DNA of 64,000 nucleotides. Origin: Tritrichomonas musculus. Taxonomy: Eukaryota > Parabasalia > Tritrichomonadida > Tritrichomonadidae. Under the pieces are notes generated by a model that did not search any database, had not been told where the DNA came from, and saw only the letters and a list, made by a program, of their open reading frames with translations. Positions 27,649 to 36,463 of the stretch are shown in pieces (position 1 is the first letter of the stretch; every line of letters begins with the position of its first letter). The stretch is taken from contig JAPFFF010000062.1 in assembly GCA_039105265.1 (NCBI GenBank), positions 768,927-832,926 of the forward strand. The letters are read 5' to 3'. The translations under genes and the position numbers were made by a program.

Positions 27649-30600
27649 TCATTTTTCGGTTTCTTCAACGACCAAAAGTTCTTTTGTTTGATTTTGTTTC
27701 ACATTAACACTTTCATTATCATTATTAGTTGTTTCTACTACTTTTTCAACAGAAATTTTTTTATCAGAAACTTTTTCATCATAAACATTTATATTATTTT
27801 GGTTAATATCCAAATCATTTTTAATTGTTGCTATGTCATCTTCATTTTGGCAACTTATCTTCATAAAATCATCAATATCATTTATATAATCGAAAAACAC
27901 ATCTTCATCAACGCCAATTTGTAGAAATCTTTCATCATTCTTCAAATTCTGAACAATTGTTTCTATTGTTGGTCTTTTTTCTGGTTGAAAAGACCAACAG
28001 TCTTCGATCAAATCCCTATAACAATCAGGAATCGGATATTTAAATGACGGATGAACTTTTTCAATCAAAATAATTTTCATGAGTGAAAAGTAATTAGTTG
28101 CATCTTCATAGGGTGTCAAATTGGTCATAATTTCATAAACAATTAATCCGAAAGCATAAATGTCACCAGCTTTGGAATAACAATTTTGACTTAATATTTC
28201 AGGTGAACAATAAACCGGAGTTCCTTTCAACTTATACAATGGATTTGGTATGTTTTTATAATCTTCAGACAGTTCTTTTGAAAGGCCAAAATCAGCAAGC
28301 TTCGGATAAAGATTATCATCAAGGAGAATATTGTCAGGCTTTAAATCACGGTGAATAATATTCTGCTGATGTAAATAATAAAGAGCTGCTGCAATTCCAT
28401 AAATGTTTATCAATTTGGTTGTATTGTTCCATTTAGGTGGCGCCATACTTAAGCTTTCATTCATAAGAACTTGCTTCAAAGAACCGTTTTTCAGAAATTC
28501 GGTTATGATTGTTGGATGCTCTTCTTGCTCAAAGTTAACATTACTATAACCGATAAATTTAAGAATGCAAGGATGATTAAGTTTTGACATAATATTTACT
28601 TCACGATAAAGATCGAAAAGAACTTCATCATTTATATCATCAACGTTTTCTTTAGATATTTTTGCTGCTAATAATTCATCATTCATTTTATCATTAACTT
28701 TGTAAATAATACCAAAACTTCCTTGTCCAACTTTACTCAATTTTTGGTAATTTTTAAGAGAGATACAATTCACAGAAAAATCAATCTGAATCTGTTTAAT
28801 TTTTTCTTTGTAAATTGAAGGCAAATCAATCATTTTGATTTGCTTCTTAAATTTTGATACAAATTCTTCAAGTTGAAAAGATGAATTAAAATTATCAATT
28901 AATTCAACATACGCTTGAAAACATTCTTTATCAACTTCACCATCTTCATAGAAATCTTGATTTGTTCTCAATTCGTTGAGAATTTGATCAAAAGTTGGTC
29001 TTCTTGATTGATCATGTGACCAACACTTTTCAATCAATTGACGATAACAAATTGGAACATAATCTTCAAATTCTGGCCTTTCACCGTTTAATACTTTCTT
29101 CATTATTTGATAATAAGTATTTCCAGGAAAAGGTCTTTCGCCATTTACAATTTCGAACATAATTAAAGAAAACGCATAAACATCACTCGCTTTAGAAAAT
29201 TCATTCTTTTCAAAGATTTCAGGAGCATAATACTTCGGATTACCTTGAAATCCTTCGATTGCGTTTCTTGAATATTCTTCTAGTTCATTCGGTAATGAAC
29301 AAAAACAAAAATTAGAAAGCTTCGGAAATAGATAATCATCCAAAAGAATTATACTTGGCTTTAAATCTCGATGAACAATGTTTTTAGAATGGAGATACGA
29401 CATGCTTGCAGCAATTCCATAAAGAACTATCATTTGTTGTGTTTTATTCCATTCTTCAAGTGTTTCATCTCGTCTTAAGTACTCAAAAAGTTGTTGCAAT
29501 GATCCGTTTTTGGTAAATTCAGTGAAAATGATCGGTTTATCTTTGTTTTTGAAATTTTTTGAACTGTAACCAATGAACTTCAAGATGCAAGGATGGAGCA
29601 ATTGTGACATTATTGATGATTCACGATATATATGCGATTTGTCAATGTCAAAAATTTCTTTCTTAGATATTTTAGCAGTCAAAAATTTCCCGCTTTCTTT
29701 GGATTCAACTACATAAGCCTTTCCAAAAAGTCCCTCTCCTATCTTTTTATGAATTGAGAGGTTCGTGAGATCAATATTTGATACACCTGACACATTTTTC
29801 TCTTTTATGGCTTTCTTTTCTTTATCCATTGCAACAAATTCTTTAAATTTGCTGTTTGTCGATTTAACAAAGGCTTCAAACGATATCGTTTGGTCTGCTA
29901 AATTTTGATATTCATCAACTAGTTTTATGTATTCAAAATAGTATTCTTCATTTGCGCCCTTTAGGATAAAGTCATGATTCTGTCTTAATTGTAATTCAAT
30001 CTCTTGAAATGAAGGTCTCCGATCTATATTATGATGCCAGCATTGGCTGATTAAATTACGGTAACATTCTGGAATATTATCACTTATATTTGGCCGGTAT
30101 CCATTCTCATCCCAATCATTAATGGATCTAATGCAATAATTATCAATTGGACTTTTTTTCCCTAAAATTTCGTAAAGAATCAATGAAAAAAGAAATACAT
30201 CATGCTCATAAGGATTGTATTTCATCGCATATTGATCAAATGAAAGCGAAGTTATAACAATTGTTTGCATAACTGACATATTTGCTTCTTCTTCTTTTAA
30301 TAAATTTAAAATAGAAGATCCGTAAAAGCTGATTTTTGGAAACAAAAATTCATCCAACTGAATGTTCACAGCAGTTAGGAACGAATTATTTAAATTGTTT
30401 GAATGCAAGTACTTCATTCCTGCAACAATTCCATAAATTATAATAAGTCGCTTTGTTTCATCAAACAAAGCATTCTTAGTACTTAAATTACCTTTTGAAT
30501 GAACAGTCGAAAATAAAACAGGATTATTCATTACTTTTCCTTTTTTCGGTTTTTTTAAAAAACCGGTTTTACTGTACCCAACATATTTTGAAAGGCATGG

Positions 30601-31191
30601 ATGATTAATTGTTAATAAAAGTTCAACTTTTTCAGAAAATAATTGAAGTTCTTTAGTTTTTGTAACTGTAAATTTTTCTCCATAAAAAGTAACGTTGGGA
30701 TCATGTATATTTCTTGCTAATAAGGTTTTACCAATGGTTTCAAATTTTAAACTAGCTGTTGTATGACATTTATAATCTTTAATATCAAATTTTCTTTCGG
30801 ATTTAGATAATTTGGTATTATGATCAATCTTAGTTTTTATGTTTTCGCTCGAATTATCATTTTCAATAATACGTTCTATTTGTCCTGCTAATAAATTTTT
30901 ATGTATCTGCTCGTTATTGGGTATTACAATTAAATCTTCTTTAATTTTGATATCGTTTGGCTGTGATTGAACACTTTCGATAGCACAAAAAGAGTTGCAA
31001 GAATAACTTATATAATCTTCCAATAAATCTTCTAAATTCATATCCCTTCCGTCACAAAATAGAGATTTGAAATTCTTGTTATGCTTTTGACTGATCATTT
31101 GGAGAAATTGTTGAACATTCATTGTAGAATTACAAGTTTCTTGAAAATATTCCTGTGAATCTTCTTTAATAGTGTATTTAATTTGGTTCAT
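27649..31191 (-). CDS. Triple-domain TKL-type protein kinase, unit A
   Basis: 1180 aa, cytosolic, no signal peptide or membrane span. Domain 1 (~150-415) lacks the VAIK Lys context, HRD and DFG and is a pseudokinase. Domain 2 (~478-745) keeps the nucleotide Lys region and HRDLKPS (D609), but has Ile where the metal-binding Asn should be and NFC (627-629) in place of DFG, so it is probably also inactive. Domain 3 (~835-1095) has GQGSFG, AAKIS, HRDLKPDN (D949), DFG (967-969) and SPE and should be active. The first ~70 residues may be a small ubiquitin-like domain. It likely phosphorylates Ser/Thr, with regulation by the two pseudokinase domains as inference. Confidence 0.93.
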   Translation of the reverse strand: MNQIKYTIKEDSQEYFQETCNSTMNVQQFLQMISQKHNKNFKSLFCDGRDMNLEDLLEDYISYSCNSFCAIESVQSQPNDIKIKEDLIVIPNNEQIHKNLLAGQIERIIENDNSSENIKTKIDHNTKLSKSERKFDIKDYKCHTTASLKFETIGKTLLARNIHDPNVTFYGEKFTVTKTKELQLFSEKVELLLTINHPCLSKYVGYSKTGFLKKPKKGKVMNNPVLFSTVHSKGNLSTKNALFDETKRLIIIYGIVAGMKYLHSNNLNNSFLTAVNIQLDEFLFPKISFYGSSILNLLKEEEANMSVMQTIVITSLSFDQYAMKYNPYEHDVFLFSLILYEILGKKSPIDNYCIRSINDWDENGYRPNISDNIPECYRNLISQCWHHNIDRRPSFQEIELQLRQNHDFILKGANEEYYFEYIKLVDEYQNLADQTISFEAFVKSTNSKFKEFVAMDKEKKAIKEKNVSGVSNIDLTNLSIHKKIGEGLFGKAYVVESKESGKFLTAKISKKEIFDIDKSHIYRESSIMSQLLHPCILKFIGYSSKNFKNKDKPIIFTEFTKNGSLQQLFEYLRRDETLEEWNKTQQMIVLYGIAASMSYLHSKNIVHRDLKPSIILLDDYLFPKLSNFCFCSLPNELEEYSRNAIEGFQGNPKYYAPEIFEKNEFSKASDVYAFSLIMFEIVNGERPFPGNTYYQIMKKVLNGERPEFEDYVPICYRQLIEKCWSHDQSRRPTFDQILNELRTNQDFYEDGEVDKECFQAYVELIDNFNSSFQLEEFVSKFKKQIKMIDLPSIYKEKIKQIQIDFSVNCISLKNYQKLSKVGQGSFGIIYKVNDKMNDELLAAKISKENVDDINDEVLFDLYREVNIMSKLNHPCILKFIGYSNVNFEQEEHPTIITEFLKNGSLKQVLMNESLSMAPPKWNNTTKLINIYGIAAALYYLHQQNIIHRDLKPDNILLDDNLYPKLADFGLSKELSEDYKNIPNPLYKLKGTPVYCSPEILSQNCYSKAGDIYAFGLIVYEIMTNLTPYEDATNYFSLMKIILIEKVHPSFKYPIPDCYRDLIEDCWSFQPEKRPTIETIVQNLKNDERFLQIGVDEDVFFDYINDIDDFMKISCQNEDDIATIKNDLDINQNNINVYDEKVSDKKISVEKVVETTNNDNESVNVKQNQTKELLVVEETEK

Positions 31192-31454
31192 TTAATTTAA
31201 AAAAAATTAATGGTCACATTTGATTTAAAAAATTTTCTATTGATAGGAATAATAAACACAGTAATACTAAAATCTGTTTTAAATTTTTAAATCAAAATTT
31301 AAATATATTATTTATATTTATTTTTATAAATATATAATTAGTTTTGATAGAATTTAACATTTTAAAATAAGGATAATTCTAACAATAATTATCATTGTAA
31401 AAAATAAATTCAATCGTATTTCATTTTTTTCTGATAAATATTCAATATTAATAG

Positions 31455-31474
31455 AAAGGAGAACGAAGACGGTT
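31455..31474. repeat. Right member of the inverted pair flanking the kinase gene
   Basis: AAAGGAGAACGAAGACGGTT is the imperfect reverse complement of 26608-26630. Unit B has the same sequence at 61112-61131. Confidence 0.5.
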
Positions 31475-31941
31475 TTTTTTGTACGTTAAAAAAATAATAA
31501 AATGATTTTATATAATTAATTAATAGTCATTTTTTCGATATTTGTTAATATTAATATTTTTTAAATATATTTAAATGAATTTGCATTATTAAAAATACAT
31601 TTATTGTTCAAATAATGGAAATTATATGTTATCAGTATCTGATTTTCATAAATAGGTATGTGAAATTAAGAAATCGTTTATATAAAAGATTAGTGATGGT
31701 ATTATAACCCAATTAACCCTGCCTGAAAGGAAATTCAGCGTATGCATTTTTATTTATTTCCTAAGAAAGAAATAATAATCATTAAATTTTTTTTGAAAGA
31801 TTTTGAATAAATTTTTTATTTCTATTCAATTACTCTCAATTAAAATATTTATTTTAGATAATTTCTTTTTTTTTTTAAGAATTTTATTTATTTTATTTAT
31901 GGATAATTTATTCTATATAAACTTATTACAATGTCATTTAT

Positions 31942-32145
31942 ATAAATATGATATTTATATATGTTTATTTATAAAATATAAAATATAAATATTTCATTTA
32001 TATTTTTACCTTTCTCACAAAATATTTGTATGATATTTTTTAAATATTTCTATAAATGAAATATTTATATTATTTTTATCTTTATATAAATGAAATATTT
32101 ATATTTTATATTTTATAAATAAACATATATAAATATCATATTTAT
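31942..32145. repeat. Perfect 60-bp inverted repeat, unit A
   Basis: Arm 31942-32001 is the exact reverse complement of arm 32086-32145, with 84 bp between them. Such a perfect AT-only arm can extrude a large cruciform or form an RNA hairpin. It is conserved in unit B at 61599-61802. Confidence 0.85.
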
Positions 32146-32315
32146 TAAATAATGTTTACCTTTCTCACAAAATATTTGTATGATATTTTTTTAAATATTT
32201 CTATAAGTTTTTATTAAAAGTAGCTATCGGGAGGTAAACTTTATTTTTTTTTCTCCACTATATCTTTCAAATTTCAATTAAAAAAAAAAATAAAATATAT
32301 TGAAAAAGTTATTTT

Positions 32316-33334
32316 TTATTTATCATTGATAAAAACTTTTTTTGTAATTGGATCTGTGTAATAATAAATATGGGTTCGATATTTATCGTGTTCTTTTTTA
32401 ACATCTTTCCATTTGCCGTTAAGGCTTTCGCCATTGGAATTTTTGCATATTCTGCATCTTGCTCAAAATGATTGATAATATGAGTGAAGTTTTGCATCAG
32501 GAATTAAATTCCATTCTTGTGAAATTGCTTTGAAAAGTTCTTCCTTACTAGTAAACTTTCTTCCTGCCAATCTTTTTTTAATATATGCCCAGACTTGTTC
32601 AATTGGTGACAAGTCTGGGCTTTTTGCAGGCCATGGCAAGTATTCTCTGACTTTGGTATTCAGAAATGAAGTCGTAAATTTGGATCGATGGCTGGGTGCG
32701 TTGTCTTGTTGCCAGACATATGAGTGGCCAAATATACATTCAATTTTTTCGAAAATTTGATTTTGCTTAAGAGTGTCAACATATTTTTGTGAATTAACAT
32801 GACCATTGAAAAATAGTAAAGGAGTTCGAAAGCCTCTTGGGCCAATCCCTCCCCAAATCATTATTGAAATCGGATGAGCTTCTTTTGTGAAGAATGATTC
32901 GGGAGGGTGATGGCCCCATTCTCGCCAAATGCCTCCTTCCTCCAAATTTTCACATATTGTAGATTCATCAGTGAAAATTATAGGAGGCAAGGCATGGGGC
33001 TCATAGGATAATATAATATCAGACATTTGTATACGAGCTTGTTTATGATCTTCGGTGAGTGGTGAAATTGCTGTTTTACGATAATATTTGATTTTATTAT
33101 CATTCAAAACTTTTTTGGCAGACGGAGGTGACACATTGAATTGATTTGAAATTGAATTCAATGATTGAGTTGGCTTTTGTCTCATCGATTCAATTATATC
33201 GTTTTTGACCTCTTCCGTTATTGTTATTGGCCTTCCTCGTTTGGGAGATAATTCTTTTGTTTTTTGATAATTATAATAAAATTTTCGTATGGTTTCTGGA
33301 TTTCGATTCATTATTTGGCCAATGATTCCCCATT
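32316..33334 (-). pseudogene. Tc1-like transposase, unit A, disrupted by insertion 2
   Basis: The DDE core is present: FTDES, VWQQDNAPSHRS and SPDLSPIEQVW. Thirty-four residues separate the second Asp from the Glu, which is the DD34E pattern of Tc1. The first ~22 codons are cut away by the palindromic element and lie at 52109-52172. The frame stops at TGA 32463-32465, but the same frame then runs open for 48 more codons to 32316 with protein-like content (RCRICKNSNGESLNGKW), so the stop may be premature. It is non-functional here because of the 18.8-kb insertion. Confidence 0.85.
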
Positions 33335-35062
33335 AGTAGTTAACGGTAGGCTTTGTTTCATTAGCATTACACCAAGCCTACCATCCCCAGCATTTTCTGC
33401 CACGCGACTGCCACAAAACACAGGGTCTCCTATACTAGATGCCAAATTTTGTTCCAGCAACGCTATCAAAAAGTTTCATCCATTAAATGAATTCACAAGC
33501 AAAGCTTGGGCCAGCAAAGCTGTCAAAAAGTTTAAACCACGCGTTCAATTCAATGCTGTAAATCACTCAGGCAATCCACCACTGAAAATCACAAATGAAT
33601 TCAAAAAGGCATCAAGTCAAATTAATTCAATAAAGCATCCGCTCAATATAATTCACAAGCAAAGCTTGGGCCAGCTAAAGCTGTCAATTAAGTATCTTCA
33701 CAATATAATTCAATTAAGCATATCACAATATAATTCAATTAAGTATCTTTACAATATAATTCAAACAAGCATCCAGTCAATATAATTCAATTAAGTATCT
33801 TTACAATTAATTCAATAAAGCATCCAGTCAATATAATTCACAATCAAAGCTTGGGCCAGCTAAAGCTGTCAATTATGTATCCAGTCAATATAATTCACAA
33901 GCAAAGCTTGGGCCAGCTAAAGCTGTCAAATAAGTATCACACAAATATAATTCAATAATGTATCTTCACAATTAATTCACAAGCAAAGCTTGGGCCAGCT
34001 AAAGCTGTCAATTAAGCATCTTTACAATTAATTCAAACAAGTATCTTCACAATATAATTCAATAAAGCATATCACACAAATATAATTCACAAGCAAAGCT
34101 TGGGCCAGCTAAAGCTGTCAATTAAGCATCCAGTCAATATAATTCAAATAATGTATATTCACAATATAATTCAATCAAATATCTTCATAAATATAATTCA
34201 ATTAAACATCAAGTCAATATAATACTATTGGCAGAGCCAACTTTGCTTTAGCAAATCAATATAATACTATCAATATAATTCAAATAAGTATCTTCACAAT
34301 ATAATTCACAAGCAAAGCTTGGGCCAGCTAAAGCTGTCAATTATGTATCTTCACAATTAATTCACAAGCAAAGCTTGGGCCAGCTAAAGCTGTCAAATAA
34401 GTATCTTTATAAATATAATTCAAATAAGTATCTTCACAATATAATTCAAATAAGTATCTTCACAATATAATTCAAATAAGTATCTTTATAAATATAATAC
34501 TATTGGCAGAGCCAACTTTGCTTTAGCAAATCAATATAATACTATCAATATAATTCACAAGCAAAGCTTGGGCCAGCTAAAGCTGTCAATTATGTATCTT
34601 CACAATTAATTCAAATAAGTATCACACAAATGAATTCAATAAAGCATATCACACAATATAATTCAAATAAGTATCTTCACAATATAATTCAATAAAGCAT
34701 CCTTTCAAATTAATTCAAACAAGCATCCAGTCAATATAATTCAATAAAGCATACAGTCAAATTAATTCACAAGCAAAGCTTGGGCCAGCTAAAGCTGTCA
34801 ATAATGTATCTTCACAATTAATTCACAAGCAAAGCTTGGGCCAGCTAAAGCTGTCAATAATGTATCTTCATAATTAATTCACAAGCAAAGCTTGGGCCAG
34901 CTAAAGCTGTCAATTATGTATCTTCACAAATATAATTCAAATAGGCATTCAGTCAATGTAATACTATTAATATAATACTATTGATAGAGCCAACTTTGCT
35001 TTAGCAAATCAATAATATCACCAATACATTTTGTTTTTATTTTTGTGTTTATTTTTGTACAA
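33335..35062. repeat. Left-end repeat tract with double hairpins
   Basis: The first ~150 bp include the terminal repeat with GGTAGGC and a later GCCTACC that can pair. From ~33480 to ~34960 the tract consists of ~25-bp AATTCAA...TATCTTCACAATATA-type repeats. A-type double hairpins (CAAGC form) interrupt it at many points, and C-type hairpins do so at 34228-34255 and ~34503. No gene is credible here. The T-rich final bases form the leader of the helicase gene. Confidence 0.8.
34228..34255. repeat. Double hairpin, C type
   Basis: Stem TTGGC/GCCAA with loop AGA, one C, then stem TTTGC/GCAAA with loop TTTA. A second copy is near 34503, and a partly mutated one (TTGAT for TTGGC) is near 34979. 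Confidence 0.75.
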
Positions 35063-36463
35063 ATGAGTTGCGAGCAATATGTAGACTGGAATATATTTGA
35101 AAACCTGCCTGAGAAATCATTTGAGATAACATATAATGAAAGAGACCAAGAGGGAACTACAAATGAGATAACAATAGAGAAGACCATAAAGAAATTTATA
35201 TGCCAAGCTCCCATTGGTTCTGGTAAATCAACAGCAATAAGGAAATGGATTTACAATACTGTGCCCAATAACAAGTTCATTCTTATAGTACCTACCATTA
35301 ATATCGCTATGGAGTTCTACTCAAAGTTATATGTAGCATTAAATAACAATCACCCAAAGAACATTGATGAGATAATAAAGGTATGTGTCAAGGAGGGCGC
35401 ATTCAAAGAATTTAAAGCAGCTATCACACATTTTGTCCCTGTTGTAATAACTACATTCTCTACTGCATCTAAGTGTCTAGGAGGCATAATTGAGCATTTC
35501 TACCACCATAAGATAAACTTCAATAAACAGTACACACTATTGATTGATGAAGCCCATTTACTACTGGAGCACATATCATTAATAGAGATCTGCAGAGAGT
35601 TCAATAGAGTTGGATTGATTACTGCTACATCATCAGATATCTCTTGCCTATCAGTATTTGAAGAGTATGAAAAGATAAGCCCCTTAGCTGACATCAAGTA
35701 CCATCGCACAATATATCTATACAAGCTGAAAAACAATATGGAAGAGCAAAGAGAAACCATAGCTAAACAAGTACTAGAGGAAATAAAAAGGTATGACAAG
35801 ATATTAATAAAGATAGAAGACAAGAATGAATGTGAAAGATTAAAGGATTGCATCAACAATGAATTAAACAAAGCACTATACAATTCTGAGAAGAAAGAGG
35901 TTGAGATCAGTAGTGAAGGCAAATTTGTTAACCCTGAGGATGTTGATATAATCATAGCTACATCATGTATTCAGTCAGGGCAATCATTAAAAGAGAAGCT
36001 GCTATCCATATTCATACAAACACCATTAGATACAGTTTCAAGTGTAGAGCAATTCGTAGGAAGAAACAGGAATGAAGACTCCACAGCCTACCTATACATG
36101 AGACAAGTTAAAGTACCCAAGGATAAGTTTACATTTAAAGTAGCCAAGAATAGATACAAGACAAGATTAAACCAATTGCGCGCTAATGCATGGCTGTCTA
36201 TGAATAAAGACTCATGGGTTAAATGTATGAGTAAAATGGGTGATGTCATTGTTGAAGAGACAGAAGAAGAGGAAAAAAAGAAAGATACAATAATGATAAA
36301 AGAAGAAGGATTAAATAAAGAGTTTAATGGCAAGAAACAGCTCTACCAGTACTTTGGATTTAAGAACGATAAAGAGATACCTGATGAATATGAAATCAGA
36401 AGCAAATACATAAGAGATAATGGTAAGAAACAAAGAATATATAGTTTAGTAAAGATAGAATAA
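35063..36463 (+). CDS. SF2 DEAH-box helicase, left copy
   Basis: Open from 35045, but MSCEQY at 35063 follows the T-rich leader directly and is the better start (466 aa). Motifs, counted from the first Met of the open frame: Walker A APIGSGKST (55-63), Walker B/motif II IDEAH (168-171), motif III TATSS (193-197) and motif VI EQFVGRNRN (around 336-343). The acidic EETEEEEKKK segment precedes a C-terminal domain. Herpesvirus-type origin-binding helicases have a similar motif set, so a replication-origin role is possible. It is flanked by short tandem repeats on both sides. Maverick 1 has no equivalent. Confidence 0.9.
   Translation: MSCEQYVDWNIFENLPEKSFEITYNERDQEGTTNEITIEKTIKKFICQAPIGSGKSTAIRKWIYNTVPNNKFILIVPTINIAMEFYSKLYVALNNNHPKNIDEIIKVCVKEGAFKEFKAAITHFVPVVITTFSTASKCLGGIIEHFYHHKINFNKQYTLLIDEAHLLLEHISLIEICREFNRVGLITATSSDISCLSVFEEYEKISPLADIKYHRTIYLYKLKNNMEEQRETIAKQVLEEIKRYDKILIKIEDKNECERLKDCINNELNKALYNSEKKEVEISSEGKFVNPEDVDIIIATSCIQSGQSLKEKLLSIFIQTPLDTVSSVEQFVGRNRNEDSTAYLYMRQVKVPKDKFTFKVAKNRYKTRLNQLRANAWLSMNKDSWVKCMSKMGDVIVEETEEEEKKKDTIMIKEEGLNKEFNGKKQLYQYFGFKNDKEIPDEYEIRSKYIRDNGKKQRIYSLVKIE

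Larger units (their letters stand above)
31192..32308. other. Kinase upstream region with long inverted repeat
   Basis: AT-rich spacer between the kinase start and the transposase tail, apparently non-coding. It contains the right member of the kinase-flanking inverted pair (31455-31474) and the perfect 60-bp inverted repeat. Two direct copies of a ~48-bp ACCTTTCTCACAAAATATTT segment lie at ~32008 and ~32157. The second, preceded by TTAAATAATGTTT, may be the 3' terminal repeat of the Tc1-like transposon. Confidence 0.6.

Noticed and set aside
27637-27924. 95-aa plus-strand ORF (and its copy at 57294-57581)
   Set aside because: Antisense to the kinase C-terminus; Phe/Ile-rich composition typical of reverse-strand reading.
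32309-32497. 62-aa ORF downstream of the transposase (and 61966-62154)
   Set aside because: It overlaps the transposase tail in another frame; the transposase frame itself continues open after the TGA and has better protein character.
33264-33785. 173-aa ORF crossing the left end of the palindromic element (and 149-aa ORF at 51680-52129)
   Set aside because: It crosses the insertion boundary and continues into tandem repeats and hairpins; no homologous frame exists without the insertion.
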